Assembly: GCF_003058365.1 (NCBI RefSeq)
Contig: NZ_CP028858.1
Span: forward strand, 1,910,836 to 1,974,835
Direction of reading: 5' to 3'
Source: Halococcoides cellulosivorans
Lineage (GTDB): Archaea; Halobacteriota; Halobacteria; Halobacteriales; Haloarculaceae
Length of the DNA stretch: 64,000 nt
Part shown: positions 26,953 through 36,100 of the stretch, piece by piece
Numbering within the stretch: position 1 is the first letter of the stretch
Layout: each line of letters starts with the position of its first letter
Notes under the pieces: model-generated
What the model was told of the DNA's origin: nothing
The model's input: the letters and a program-made list of their open reading frames with translations, nothing else
Databases searched by the model: none
Made by a program: the position numbers and the translations under genes

Positions 26953-27969
26953 GTGTCGTCGCCAGCGGACGCGATCGAAGCGGTCCTCGACGAATCCGGC
27001 CCCGACTACGACGAGTACTCGTTCGAGCGCTCGTCCAGCGGGACGCGCGCCGACGTGTTTTTCGTCACCGTCGTCGTCGACGGGTCGGAGTACGAGGTAG
27101 TCGTCAAGTTCGAACCCGACGACGACCGACATTTCGATCTCGAACCGTACATTCAGGAGTACGTCGGAGAGCGAACGGACATTCCCGTGCCGGGAATTTT
27201 GGTCTTCCGTGACGACCCCGAGCAGGCAGTCGATCCCTACTTCATCACCGCGCGGATCCAGGGCGACTCGCTGACCGATCGGCTCGACCGCATCGACCCC
27301 GACGCTCAGAACCGCGTGCTCGCCCAGGCCGGCCGAATGTTGGGCGATCTGCACGATTCGATCGCTTTCGAGGGGTTCGGCCGGTTCGAACTCGACGACG
27401 GCCACCTCGCGATCCGAGACCTCTCCTGGGACTGGCAGACGTATTTCAAAGAATTGACCGAATCGCGGATCGAACACCTCGACGGGACTCCGTTCGAGGA
27501 CGCTGCCGGCCGGGCCCAGGAGGCCCTCGACGCGGCCATCGAGGCCATACCGAGCGAGGGGACCCCACGACTCGTCCACGACGACTTCCGCCCGGGGAAC
27601 CTTTTGGTCGATCCGGATCGCGAGGACCCGATCACCGTCGTCCTCGACTGGCAGGAGTTGATCGCCGCGCCGGAGGCGTACAACGTCGCTCAGGCCGAGT
27701 TCCTGTTCGTCGACTCGGTGATTCAAGATCCGGACCGGCAGGACGAACTCCGGGACCGATTTCGGGAGGCCTACCAGAGCGAGCACGATCTGGCCTTCGA
27801 CGAGGCCTACGACGCGGTCGCACCACTGTATCAGCTCTCGACGCTGCTCTGGCGGATGGGCGCGTTCGAGGACTCACTCGACGACGACGCCACCGAACTC
27901 AAGCGAGCGCGCGCGGAGGCGTACTATCGCGGGCAGTTCGAGCAGTTGATCGACCGACTGCCGGATTAG
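26953..27969 (+). CDS. Aminoglycoside-phosphotransferase-like (APH family) kinase
   Basis: This 338-residue protein kinase-like fold carries the catalytic loop LVHDDFRPGNLLVD (HxDxxxxN) and the metal-binding VLDWQE. N-terminal strands contain VVVKFEPDD, in which Lys would contact ATP. It is a member of the broad APH/phosphotransferase family common in haloarchaea, and the substrate is unknown. The GTG at 26953 was preferred over 26935 on promoter spacing. Confidence 0.8.
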   Translation: MSSPADAIEAVLDESGPDYDEYSFERSSSGTRADVFFVTVVVDGSEYEVVVKFEPDDDRHFDLEPYIQEYVGERTDIPVPGILVFRDDPEQAVDPYFITARIQGDSLTDRLDRIDPDAQNRVLAQAGRMLGDLHDSIAFEGFGRFELDDGHLAIRDLSWDWQTYFKELTESRIEHLDGTPFEDAAGRAQEALDAAIEAIPSEGTPRLVHDDFRPGNLLVDPDREDPITVVLDWQELIAAPEAYNVAQAEFLFVDSVIQDPDRQDELRDRFREAYQSEHDLAFDEAYDAVAPLYQLSTLLWRMGAFEDSLDDDATELKRARAEAYYRGQFEQLIDRLPD

Positions 27970-27970
27970 A

Positions 27971-28714
27971 TCAGGCGTCGATCGGCTCCAGGCGAATCCG
28001 ATCTGCGACGTAGTCTTCGACGATCGCTCCGGAGCCACCGACACTGAATCGTCGATCGTTGGCCGCCAGCGCGAGGCTCGTCTCGACGGGGAAGGTGTTC
28101 GTCGCAGGCACGAGCAGGCTCTGTCTGACGTTGACCAGCCGCCCCGTTCGAGGCGTCGGCTCACGATCGGTCACCGCAGGGATGGTCTGGGGCGGGTAGG
28201 TGTCGACGGTCACCCTGAGCGTGCGTCGCCGCTGGAGCGCCTGGGTCGCCCGGACGACGGCCCGAAAAAACGATTCGTACCGTGCGGGCAGCGGGTCGGG
28301 GTCGGTCACGAACAGTTCGGCAGCACGCATCCAGTAGTTACCCAACAGCGACCCGAACATCAGGCGGGCCAACCTGAGATCCTCGACCATCGTGAGCGAT
28401 CCCTGCCCGGAGTCGTCGATCGCACCGGGCGGACCGATCACGCCGACCTGCTCGTCGGCGGTACAGATCGCCGGCTCGACGCTCCGGGAGTGGCGAACGA
28501 TCGTCGCGAACTCGGCCCACTCGGTGGGCTGGGACTGGTCGTGGACGAGAACGAGAGCGAGCACGCCGCGATCGACCGCCGCAGCCAGCGACTCACGAAA
28601 GGTCTCGATCGTCCCCGCCGGCACCGAGACACACACCCGACGCTCGGCCCGATCGATCAGCTCCCGGACCGCCGCCGCCCCGTCGGCGGCGTCGATCGAC
28701 CGGACCGAAGACAT
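27971..28714 (-). CDS. Stand-alone TrmB-type effector-binding domain protein
   Basis: This 247-residue protein aligns in pattern with the C-terminal sugar-binding half of TrmB regulators: RVCVSVPAGTIETFRESL, RGVLALVLVHD, MFGSLLGNYWMRAAELFVTDPDPLPARYESF, VRQSLLVPATNTFPVETS and a last SVGGSGAIVEDYVADRIRLE. The N-terminal winged helix of TrmB is absent: the ATG at 28714 starts directly at the domain. It may sequester a ligand or modulate a partner regulator. It is divergent from the sensor kinase gene at 28827. Confidence 0.75.
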   Translation of the reverse strand: MSSVRSIDAADGAAAVRELIDRAERRVCVSVPAGTIETFRESLAAAVDRGVLALVLVHDQSQPTEWAEFATIVRHSRSVEPAICTADEQVGVIGPPGAIDDSGQGSLTMVEDLRLARLMFGSLLGNYWMRAAELFVTDPDPLPARYESFFRAVVRATQALQRRRTLRVTVDTYPPQTIPAVTDREPTPRTGRLVNVRQSLLVPATNTFPVETSLALAANDRRFSVGGSGAIVEDYVADRIRLEPIDA

Positions 28715-28826
28715 ACCACCGACCGACGCGGCGACGGCTGAAAAGTCTCCCGGCGAGACTGGACCGGCGAGCGAACCGGGACACCCACAGCGGGTTTTTT
28801 GACACCTCCCAGCGACAGTCAGGGGT

Positions 28827-30377
28827 ATGGCCACCAGGCCGTCGGTGTTGTTCGTCGACGACCGAGACGGCTCCGACGCCGTCGAGCGCCTGCAGTCGAC
28901 CGACTTGACCGTCGATCGGGTCCCCGATGCGGAGGCGGTCACCGATCGGATCGGACACGGCACGTACGACTGTGTCGTCTCCAGGCTCGAAGTGCCCGAT
29001 CGGCGCGGCCTGACCTATCTCGGGGCGTTCGACGTCCACCAGGTCGTCCGCTCGGTCGACGCGGACGTCCCCTTTGTGTTGTTCACCGACGTCGAGAACT
29101 ACGACGTGATCCGGCGAGTCTCCGAGCGCGACATCTTCGCGTTCGTCCCGGATCGCGGCGACGAGGACTCACGCGACCGCCTCGCTACGGTCGTCGATCG
29201 CGCGATCGGCCACCTGCCCGCGCGCCGTCGCGCCAGCCAGCAGACCGCGATCAACCGGACGATCCGCCGGGTGAACGAGGCGCTCGTCCGCGCGCCGACC
29301 CGCGAGCAGATCGAACAGGCCGTCGTGACCGTCCTCGCGGAGTCGACGCGGTTCAACGCCGCGCTCGTCTTCGAGGTCGACGAGGCGAACGCGCTGGTCG
29401 TCCCGCGCGCGGTCGGCGGCGTGGATGGCGGCCAGTCCGCGGTCGGCACCCGGACCGCCAGAGAGGCCGACCCGCTGGTCACGGCGATCACCGAGGACCG
29501 CACCGTGATCGCGCGCCGAGACGAGGCCCCCGGGGCGTTCGACGGTATCTGTGAGCGCGCGCGACTCCTCTGTGCGATGCCGCTGATCTACGAGACCGAC
29601 CGGTTCGGCGTCCTCGCGGTGTACACCGACCGCGCGGACGCCTTTCGCACCGACGAGCGCCGCGCGTTCGAAGAACTCGCGCGCAACGTCGCGCTGGCGA
29701 TCGACGCCGCCGAGACTCGCCACGCGCTTCGCGAACGCACACAGGCACTCGGCCGGCAGAACGACCGCCTCGAAGAGTTCGCCACCGTGATCTCACACGA
29801 ACTCCGGCACCCCTTGCAGGTCGCGATGGGCCGCCTGGAGATCGTGGCCGACGCCGTCGACGACCCGAGCGTGAGTGACGAGATTCGGACGATCGAGCGC
29901 AATCACGCTCAGATCGCCTCGCTCATCGAGGATCTCGTCGCACTCGCCCGCGAGAACGCCCGCGAGCAGACGCGCGAACCGACGAGTCTCGAAGCGATCG
30001 CCCGCGAAGCCCGCGAGTACGTCGACCCGCCGCGCCCGGACGTCGTCGTCAACACGACCGCCGTGGTCCGGGTCGATCCCCACCGATTGCGCCACCTCTT
30101 CGAGATGCTCTATCGCCAGAGTGTCGAACGCGCCGGGCCGGACGTCGACATCGAGGTCCGCTCGATCGACGAGGGGTTCGAACTCGTCACCGATGCCGAC
30201 GCGCTCCCGCCCGATCCCGACAGCGAGCGCTTCGAGGCCGATCTGGGCAACTCGACGGAGAGCCGACTGTCGATGCGACTCGTCACCAACATCGTCGAAT
30301 CACACGGGTGGACGCTCACGACCGAACCGATCGACGGACAGGTCAGGTACGCCTTCGAAGGCGTCGAGTTCATGTAA
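28827..30377 (+). CDS. Sensor histidine kinase with receiver-like and GAF domains
   Basis: This 516-residue soluble protein has three regions. The N-terminal ~125 residues look like a receiver domain (VLFVDDRDG, PFVLFTDVENYDVI). A GAF domain spans about 140-310 (ALVRAPTREQIEQAV to GVLAVYTDRADAFRTDE). The HisKA helix ATVISHELRHPLQVAMGRLEIV carries the phospho-acceptor His. The C-terminal HATPase region is short and lacks clear G1/G2 glycine boxes (SRLSMRLVTNIVESHGW is recognisable), so ATP binding may be weakened. No response regulator is adjacent. Confidence 0.85.
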   Translation: MATRPSVLFVDDRDGSDAVERLQSTDLTVDRVPDAEAVTDRIGHGTYDCVVSRLEVPDRRGLTYLGAFDVHQVVRSVDADVPFVLFTDVENYDVIRRVSERDIFAFVPDRGDEDSRDRLATVVDRAIGHLPARRRASQQTAINRTIRRVNEALVRAPTREQIEQAVVTVLAESTRFNAALVFEVDEANALVVPRAVGGVDGGQSAVGTRTAREADPLVTAITEDRTVIARRDEAPGAFDGICERARLLCAMPLIYETDRFGVLAVYTDRADAFRTDERRAFEELARNVALAIDAAETRHALRERTQALGRQNDRLEEFATVISHELRHPLQVAMGRLEIVADAVDDPSVSDEIRTIERNHAQIASLIEDLVALARENAREQTREPTSLEAIAREAREYVDPPRPDVVVNTTAVVRVDPHRLRHLFEMLYRQSVERAGPDVDIEVRSIDEGFELVTDADALPPDPDSERFEADLGNSTESRLSMRLVTNIVESHGWTLTTEPIDGQVRYAFEGVEFM

Positions 30378-30412
30378 GCGGCCGCGACGAGTCCCGCCGA
30401 CGGCCGCGACGA

Positions 30413-31834
30413 TCAGTCCGCGTCTGCGACGTGTCGGTCGGGCAGATCGAGGTCCCGATCGGTCGCCTCGCCGGCGATTTCGTACGGGTACTCACCGGTG
30501 ACACAGCCCAGACAGAGGTCATCACGGTCGAACCCGATGGCGTCAGCGACGGCGTCGACCGAGAGGTAGGCGAGGCTATCGGCCCCGATGGTCTCGCGGA
30601 TCTCGTCGACCGACCGATCGGCGGCGATGAGTTCCTCGCGACTCGCCATGTCGATCCCGAGATAGCAGGGCGCGACGATCGGCGGCGCGCCGATCCTGAC
30701 GTGGACCGACTCCGCGCCGGCGTCACGTAGCAACTCGACCAACTGCGTCGAGGTCGTCCCGCGCACGATCGAGTCGTCGATGATCGTCACGTCCTTGCCG
30801 TCGATCGTGTTCGAGATCGGGTTGAGTTTCAGGCGGACGGCCTGTTCGCGCTCGTCCTGGGTGGGCATGATGAAGGTCCGCCCGACGTAGCGGTTTTTCA
30901 TCAGCCCCTCGGCGAATTCCGCTTCGTCGGCGGCCTCGGCGTAGCCCGAGGCGAACGCGCGCCCGGAGTCGGGGACGGGCATCACCACGTCGCTCTCGAC
31001 GCCCGACTCCTCGTACAGCGCCCGACCCAGATCCCGGCGCACGTCGTAGACCAACCGATCGTCGATGATCGAGTCCGGCCGGGCGAAATACACCCACTCG
31101 AAAAAGCAGTGGCCGGTCCGCTCGCGCTCGACCAACTGGTGGGCGGTGTAGTCGGTGCCGTCGGGATCGAGAACGATCGCTTCCCCCGGGCGGACGTCCC
31201 GCACCAACTCGCCGCCGAGCGTGTCGATCGCCGCCGATTCGGAGGCCAGCACGTAGCCGTCCTCCAGGCGGCCGAGCACGAGCGGGCGATTGCCCTCGGG
31301 GTCGCGCACCCCGAGCACGCGGTCGTCGTGAGCGATCGTGAGCGCGTACGAGCCGTGAATCCGCCCCATCGTCGTCTCGACGGCCTCGACGAGGTCTTCC
31401 TCCAGGAGGTTGCGCGCGAGGTCGTGCGCGATGACTTCGGTGTCGCCGTCGCTCGTGAAGGCGTGTCCGAGATCGGCCAACTCCGAGCGCAGCACGTCGG
31501 TGTTGACGAGATTGCCGTTGTGACTCAGGCCGAGCGACCCGCTCTTGAACGAAACAGAGAACGGCTGGGCACACGCCGAGTCGACGCTGCCCGCCGTCGG
31601 GTAGCGGACGTGGCCGATGCCGACCTGGCCCGCGAGATCCGCAATATCGCCCTCGTCGAACGCCTCACCGACGAGGCCCATCTCGACGTGGCCGTGCTGT
31701 TGAAAGCCGTCGTGGGTGACGATGCCCGCGGACTCCTGGCCGCGGTGCTGGAGAGCGTACAGCGCGTAATAGATCGGGCGCGCAGCGGGGCGATCCTCCA
31801 GCGCGACGCCGACGACGCCGCACTTCTCGTGCAT
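30413..31834 (-). CDS. purF: Amidophosphoribosyltransferase
   Basis: PurF makes 5-phosphoribosylamine from PRPP and glutamine, the first committed purine step. The 473-residue protein starts MHEKCGVVGV, so Cys5 becomes the N-terminal nucleophile after propeptide removal. Glutaminase motifs are HVRYPTAG and SHNGNLVN; the PRPP loop is TIIDDSIVRGTTS. It is separated by one base from the rpl37e stop codon and is very likely co-transcribed with it. Confidence 0.96.
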   Translation of the reverse strand: MHEKCGVVGVALEDRPAARPIYYALYALQHRGQESAGIVTHDGFQQHGHVEMGLVGEAFDEGDIADLAGQVGIGHVRYPTAGSVDSACAQPFSVSFKSGSLGLSHNGNLVNTDVLRSELADLGHAFTSDGDTEVIAHDLARNLLEEDLVEAVETTMGRIHGSYALTIAHDDRVLGVRDPEGNRPLVLGRLEDGYVLASESAAIDTLGGELVRDVRPGEAIVLDPDGTDYTAHQLVERERTGHCFFEWVYFARPDSIIDDRLVYDVRRDLGRALYEESGVESDVVMPVPDSGRAFASGYAEAADEAEFAEGLMKNRYVGRTFIMPTQDEREQAVRLKLNPISNTIDGKDVTIIDDSIVRGTTSTQLVELLRDAGAESVHVRIGAPPIVAPCYLGIDMASREELIAADRSVDEIRETIGADSLAYLSVDAVADAIGFDRDDLCLGCVTGEYPYEIAGEATDRDLDLPDRHVADAD

Positions 31835-31835
31835 C

Positions 31836-32009
31836 CTACTCGCCGGCTTTGTCCTGCCACTCGTAGCTTCGGCGCTTGGCCGACTTGCCGAACCCACAGG
31901 ACGCACAGACGCCCTTGGAGACGTGGTAGGACTTGTTCCCACAGCGACGGCAGTTCACGTGGACCGTCTTGTTTTTCTTGCCTTGACTCGGGGTTCCAGC
32001 TCCAACCAT
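31836..32009 (-). CDS. rpl37e: 50S ribosomal protein L37e
   Basis: This 57-residue zinc-binding ribosomal protein reads [14 protein letters not shown] at the N-terminus, with zinc ligands Cys20, Cys23, Cys35 and Cys38 (CRRC, CASC), then [14 protein letters not shown]. All of these are diagnostic for L37e. The gene is short. Its ATG at 32009 is 28 nt from a TATA-like box on the minus strand, and purF begins one base after its stop. Confidence 0.97.
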   Translation of the reverse strand: MVGAGTPSQGKKNKTVHVNCRRCGNKSYHVSKGVCASCGFGKSAKRRSYEWQDKAGE

Positions 32010-32036
32010 GATTGTATCGTTGGGAGGGTTGGATCG

Positions 32037-32045
32037 CCTTTAACC
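32037..32045 (-). promoter_or_regulatory. TATA-like box of rpl37e-purF operon
   Basis: GGTTAAAGG on the minus strand is centred about 30 nt upstream of the rpl37e ATG, consistent with a leaderless mRNA. Confidence 0.5.
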
Positions 32046-32151
32046 GTTGTGTTCGGGCCCGACGCCGATCGCAACGGAGAGCCCGATCGCGACGCGCAGA
32101 CCGATCGAGGCCGATCGCAACGCGTAGGGCCGCCAGCCGCCTCCGTGCAGT

Positions 32152-32799
32152 ATGGCCGACCCGTCGCGCCGATCCGTCCGGGCGACCTACGACCGGATCG
32201 GCACGCACTTCGCGAAAACCCGTGCGCATCCCTGGCCCGCCGTCGAGGCCTTTCTCGCGGATCGGGACCCCGTCGAACGGGCCCTCGACGCCGGGTGTGG
32301 CAACGGTCGCCACGCCGAACTCCTCGCCGGGATTGCCGACACGACGATCTGTCTCGACGCGAGTCTCGCGATGCTCGCGACCGCCGCCGAGCGCGGTGTG
32401 GGCCCGCTGGTCGCCGGCGACATCGCTCGCCTCCCGCTCGGAGCGGGGACGATCGATCTCGCCGTCTCGATCGCGACGGTTCATCACCTCCCAGAGCGAT
32501 CGGGCCGGATCGCCGCGCTCGACGACCTCGCGCGCGTGCTCGCGCCCGAGGGCCGCGCGCTCGTGAGCGTCTGGTCGACCGCCCACGACCGATTCGATGC
32601 GAGCGCCGACGACCAAAGCGGGATGGACACCACCGTCGACTGGACGCTCCCCGACGACACCGTCGTCGAGCGGTTCTATCACGTCTATTCGCCCCGCGAG
32701 TTCGATCGGGATCTGGCCGACGCCGCAGTTCGCGTCCTCGATCGGTTCGACGAGGCCGGCAACTGCTGGGCCGTGATCGGGCCGTCCGACGAGTCCTGA
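32152..32799 (+). CDS. Trm9/ALKBH8-like SAM methyltransferase
   Basis: This 215-residue methyltransferase has motif I ALDAGCGNGRHAELL. Its N-terminal segment YDRIGTHFAKTRAHPWPAVEAFL closely follows the Trm9/ALKBH8 pattern (YDxIAxHFxxTRxxPWPxVxxFL) of tRNA wobble-uridine methyltransferases. SVWSTAHD and the late VYSPREFDRDLADAAV segment also fit. It probably acts on carboxymethyl-U34 in tRNA; the Trm112 partner is not in the window. Substrate assignment is inference from motif pattern. Confidence 0.75.
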   Translation: MADPSRRSVRATYDRIGTHFAKTRAHPWPAVEAFLADRDPVERALDAGCGNGRHAELLAGIADTTICLDASLAMLATAAERGVGPLVAGDIARLPLGAGTIDLAVSIATVHHLPERSGRIAALDDLARVLAPEGRALVSVWSTAHDRFDASADDQSGMDTTVDWTLPDDTVVERFYHVYSPREFDRDLADAAVRVLDRFDEAGNCWAVIGPSDES

Positions 32800-32801
32800 A
32801 C

Positions 32802-33296
32802 TCAGAGCACGCCCTGCGCCCGGAGCATCCAGAAGATGACGACGGGGACGACGACGAAACTGTGCCCCCAGTCGAACAACCAGCGCGCGGCCTGGAGGCC
32901 GCGCCGACCCACCGCACTCTCGGGGGTGGCGTGCGGTGGCGGCGAGAGGTCGGTGTCGGAGGGCGCGGCCTGGGCGAGGAGTGCGACAGTGAGATACGCC
33001 GTCAAAAGCCAGACCGGGAACGGCACCTGCGTCGTGACCCAGGCGAGCGCGACCGCCAGCGGCGTCAGCAAGATCCACGGCGCGAGCGCCATCAGGATCC
33101 ACGTCGTCGGATCGACCGGGCGATCGGGCCGGACGTAACTGCCGCGCCGGTCCGCGAACAGATCGAACAGCGTCATCTCGACGGTGTAGCCCCGCGCCTC
33201 GAACGCGAGCGCGTGGGCGTACTCGTGGGCGACCGTCCCCGGGAAAAAGAGCACGGAGAGCCCGTTGTCGAGGCGGGTCCAGACCGACGCAGTCAT
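32802..33296 (-). CDS. Membrane metalloprotease-like protein (DUF3267/M50-like)
   Basis: This 164-residue protein has two to three transmembrane helices and a zinc-protease-like HEYAH motif (His24, Glu25, His28) at the start of the first hydrophobic stretch (GTVAHEYAHALAF). A second hydrophobic block is WILMALAPWILLTPLAVALAWV. The third metal ligand expected for site-2 proteases is not obvious. It ends 2 nt from the stop of the convergent methyltransferase. Confidence 0.65.
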   Translation of the reverse strand: MTASVWTRLDNGLSVLFFPGTVAHEYAHALAFEARGYTVEMTLFDLFADRRGSYVRPDRPVDPTTWILMALAPWILLTPLAVALAWVTTQVPFPVWLLTAYLTVALLAQAAPSDTDLSPPPHATPESAVGRRGLQAARWLFDWGHSFVVVPVVIFWMLRAQGVL

Positions 33297-33393
33297 CGGT
33301 GAACGTAGGCGACGACCCGCATTTAGGCGTTCCCGTTCGACGCGGGAGCGGCGTGGCCGCCATCCTCATTTTTCGTCCGGTCTTACTGGCGGC

Positions 33394-34344
33394 GTGGCCC
33401 GGCGTCGCCCGAACTGTCGCGCCCTTTCGCCGGTCGTCGGAGACGTCATGCTGGTGGCCGTCGTGCTCGTACTCGGAGCGGTCAGCGCGGGTGCACTGTT
33501 CGGCGTCGCCGAGACGGGCGACCCCGCGCCGACGGTGACACTCGATCTCGATCCGATCGAGGACCGCCCGACCACGCGGCTCCGGCACACCCACGGGGCC
33601 GTCCTCGACGGCGACCGCCTCCGACTCCGCGGGGTCGCCGACCCGGACGCGGCGACCGGTCGCAAGATCGCCGCCGGCGACGCGATCACCGTCGCCCCCG
33701 TCGCCGACCGGATCGTGGTGGTCTGGAGCGGTGATCGCGACACCAGCCACGTCCTCAGCCGCCTCGCAGTCGCGGACCCACTCCCCGTGCCCGACCGGCG
33801 GTGTGGGTTCGTCGACAGCGAGACGAACGGGGGCGTCGACGCCATCACCGTCGACGGGATCGTCGTGGCGTGTGACGTCGTGACCGACGAGCAGGTGACC
33901 GTCCAGAACGGCGGCGTCGTGATCGGCGACGCGATCAGCGACGCGAAGGCGTTCGACGGCGACGACGCGACGGTCTACGGGGACCTCGACGTCGCGGCGG
34001 TCGCGAACCTCCAGACCGGGACGATCACCGGCGACGTCACCTCGCAGACGGCCGACGTCAAACTCGACGACGCGACCGTCGAGGGCGCGGTGAACGCCGA
34101 GAAGGTCGCCGAAGCGACGGGCGGCACCGTCGTCGGGGGCGACGTCGTGAGCCAGACCGCAGACGCGAAAGTCATCGACAGCACCGTCGAGGGGTCGGTG
34201 ACTGCCGACGACACCGTCAAGCTCGACGGCGCGACGGTGACCGGGCACGTCTACGCCGATCCCGCCGACCTGGACTGTACCGATTCGACGATCGCCGGGC
34301 GGGACTGTGGAGCGTACTCGCCGCGGCCTCGATCGGAGTGGTGA
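33394..34344 (+). CDS. Pilin-signal protein with bactofilin-like beta-helix repeats
   Basis: This 316-residue protein has a class III pilin signal (RALSPVVGDVMLVAVVLVLGA) with GTG start at 33394. It is followed by a beta domain (about 40-150). The C-terminal half is built from repeated short strands with Gly/Val/Asp periodicity: TVYGDLDVAAV, GTITGDVTSQTADVK, ATVEGAVNAEKV, GTVVGGDVVSQTADAK, STVEGSVTADDTVK, ATVTGHVYADP. This resembles the right-handed beta-helix of bactofilins. It would display a polymerising domain on a pilus-like stem. The combination is an inference from repeats. Confidence 0.6.
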   Translation: MARRRPNCRALSPVVGDVMLVAVVLVLGAVSAGALFGVAETGDPAPTVTLDLDPIEDRPTTRLRHTHGAVLDGDRLRLRGVADPDAATGRKIAAGDAITVAPVADRIVVVWSGDRDTSHVLSRLAVADPLPVPDRRCGFVDSETNGGVDAITVDGIVVACDVVTDEQVTVQNGGVVIGDAISDAKAFDGDDATVYGDLDVAAVANLQTGTITGDVTSQTADVKLDDATVEGAVNAEKVAEATGGTVVGGDVVSQTADAKVIDSTVEGSVTADDTVKLDGATVTGHVYADPADLDCTDSTIAGRDCGAYSPRPRSEW

Positions 34345-34389
34345 CAGTCCCGAAACGCTGATCGGATCGGTCTGAGTATCGCGAGTGGC

Positions 34390-35025
34390 ATGACCGCCAC
34401 CGACAGAGTCGGTCCAGAACGCGGTCCCGCCGCCGTGGGAATTTTCGCGGCCCTCCCCGGGGCAGGACTGGTCGTCCTCTATCCGCTGACCGTTGCTGGC
34501 CTCGTGCCAGGGACCGAGCAGTTTGGATCGACCCACCCGTCTGCCACGCATCCGATCATCGTCTCCCTCGGCGTCATCGCCGGGTCGGTCTCGCTGACCT
34601 GGGGGACCTTCGCGGTCCGCGACGACGATATCGCTCCGCTCACTTCACGGCGGGCACTCACGGCGCTGGGCCCGGCGCTCGTGAGTGCCGGTCTCGGCGT
34701 CGCGTGGTTCTCGGTCAAGTGGACCGGCGCGACCCCGACGAACATCGAAGGGGAGCCGACCACCCCGCTCGCGCTCGTGGAGGTTCTCCGCCTCGAACTC
34801 ACTGCCGTCCAGTTCGTCGCGCTCGCGGCCGTGTCCGCGACGGTCGTCGGCACCGTCGCGGCCACCCGGGACCGACAGAGGGCGCTCGTGGCGACGGCCC
34901 TGCCGATCGGGCTCAGCGCGGTCGGATTCGGGTGGGGCCCACAGCACCTCACGCTCTCCGCAGTCCTCGCCATCGCGGCCATCACGGCGATTCCGTTCGC
35001 TGTCGGATACGCAACGGCGCGGTGA
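34390..35025 (+). CDS. Hypothetical multi-pass membrane protein
   Basis: This 211-residue protein has about six hydrophobic helices, for example VGIFAALPGAGLVVLYPLTV, PIIVSLGVIAGSVSL, LGPALVSAGLGVAWFSV, LTAVQFVALAAVSATVVGTV and VLAIAAITAIPFAVGYATA. Loops are short and no catalytic or transport motif is visible. I do not recognise the family. It is the last gene before the lower-GC HTH-nucleotidyltransferase cassette. Confidence 0.65.
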   Translation: MTATDRVGPERGPAAVGIFAALPGAGLVVLYPLTVAGLVPGTEQFGSTHPSATHPIIVSLGVIAGSVSLTWGTFAVRDDDIAPLTSRRALTALGPALVSAGLGVAWFSVKWTGATPTNIEGEPTTPLALVEVLRLELTAVQFVALAAVSATVVGTVAATRDRQRALVATALPIGLSAVGFGWGPQHLTLSAVLAIAAITAIPFAVGYATAR

Positions 35026-35140
35026 AAGTGAGTTTCGACGCGCCGCCGGTCCTTACGACGGGATCGACATTCAACTCCCGCTCCAGGACGCAGCCGATTG
35101 AGACATCGCACAGACGTGGCTGCCCTTTTGTTGCAAAAAT

Positions 35141-35160
35141 ACGAACTTATTTATATTCGT
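35141..35160 (+). promoter_or_regulatory. TATA box flanked by inverted repeat (HTH-NTase cassette)
   Basis: ACGAA (35141-35145) and TTCGT (35156-35160) flank the AT-rich TTATTTATA core (35147-35155), 25-30 nt before the GTG start at 35180. An inverted repeat embracing the TATA box is where an autorepressor would block TBP. Confidence 0.5.
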
Positions 35161-35179
35161 TTCGCATAGACGCAACACA

Positions 35180-36100
35180 GTGTATACGGAAGCAGAGCTT
35201 CGTGCGCTGGACGCGATCCGACGTGGGTCGACGGTCTCCGAGCTTGCCGAAGAACTCGATCGGAGCACGAGTTACGTGTCCGAACTCGTCGATCGAATGG
35301 AGTCGAAGGGGCTGGTCACGACCGCCCGAGACGGGAAACGGAAGCAGATTCGTCGCTCGGATGCCCACGCCGCCGAACTGTTCGAGAGTTTCGTCCACCA
35401 GTACTCCCATATCCCGTTTCCCGAACTGCTGGGCGGCACGACGCTTCGCGTGCTGTACTATCTCGAGTCGCCGGCGACTGCATCGGACCTCACCGACCGG
35501 GTGGACGTTCACCGAAGCACGATCCATCGTTCGCTCTCCCCACTGGAGGACCGCGGGATGGTATACCGATCGGACGGGGAGTACGCACTCAACGACGAAT
35601 TCACGGAGTTATCGACGCTCGCTCGTGAGTTCGCTCACCTTCGGCATCGACAACGAATCGCAGACCAGACCGCGTCGTTCACACTCCTCTGGGAGTCGCC
35701 GGACGAGTGTCTCGTCCAGACGCCCGACGAGATCGATGCTGAGCCGTTCCATCTGACAGGACCGGAACTGTTCCAGTCGTATGGCCTGCCGCTGCTGGCC
35801 CGTGAGCGCCGGTACTACCTGTATTCGGAGTCGATCGACGACGTCTCTCCCGCGGAGTTGTGCTGTCACATGCTCGTGATCGACGAGGGGACGCGAACGC
35901 AGTCGTACTGTCTCCTCTTGCTCAGTGAGACGGCGATCGACCGTGAGGAACTCCTCGATGTCGCGAGTACGTACGACGTCGCGGACCAGGTCTCCACCCT
36001 CATCGAGTATCTCGATACGGCGGGTGAGCACCGCACGGAACGACTCCCGAGGTGGACGGAGTTCCGTGATCTGGCGGACGAATACGGGGTGTCACTGTGA
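35180..36100 (+). CDS. Double winged-helix regulator, candidate antitoxin of nucleotidyltransferase cassette
   Basis: This 306-residue protein has two winged helices: residues 5-60 (STVSELAEELDRSTSYVSELVDRM) and about 85-140 (ATASDLTDRVDVHRSTIHRSLSPL). A C-terminal region of about 150 residues ends in helices EELLDVASTYDVADQVSTLIEYL. Start GTG at 35180 is set by a strong TATA box. It overlaps the downstream nucleotidyltransferase gene by GTGA. The layout (HTH protein, then coupled nucleotidyltransferase) parallels AbiEi-AbiEii, but I see no definite AbiEi sequence match. Confidence 0.7.
   Translation: MYTEAELRALDAIRRGSTVSELAEELDRSTSYVSELVDRMESKGLVTTARDGKRKQIRRSDAHAAELFESFVHQYSHIPFPELLGGTTLRVLYYLESPATASDLTDRVDVHRSTIHRSLSPLEDRGMVYRSDGEYALNDEFTELSTLAREFAHLRHRQRIADQTASFTLLWESPDECLVQTPDEIDAEPFHLTGPELFQSYGLPLLARERRYYLYSESIDDVSPAELCCHMLVIDEGTRTQSYCLLLLSETAIDREELLDVASTYDVADQVSTLIEYLDTAGEHRTERLPRWTEFRDLADEYGVSL

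Noticed and set aside
31525-34551. A ~1000-codon minus-strand frame spanning purF, rpl37e and three other genes
   Set aside because: It crosses several genes with clear motifs in other frames and has no recognisable domain; a GC-driven open frame.
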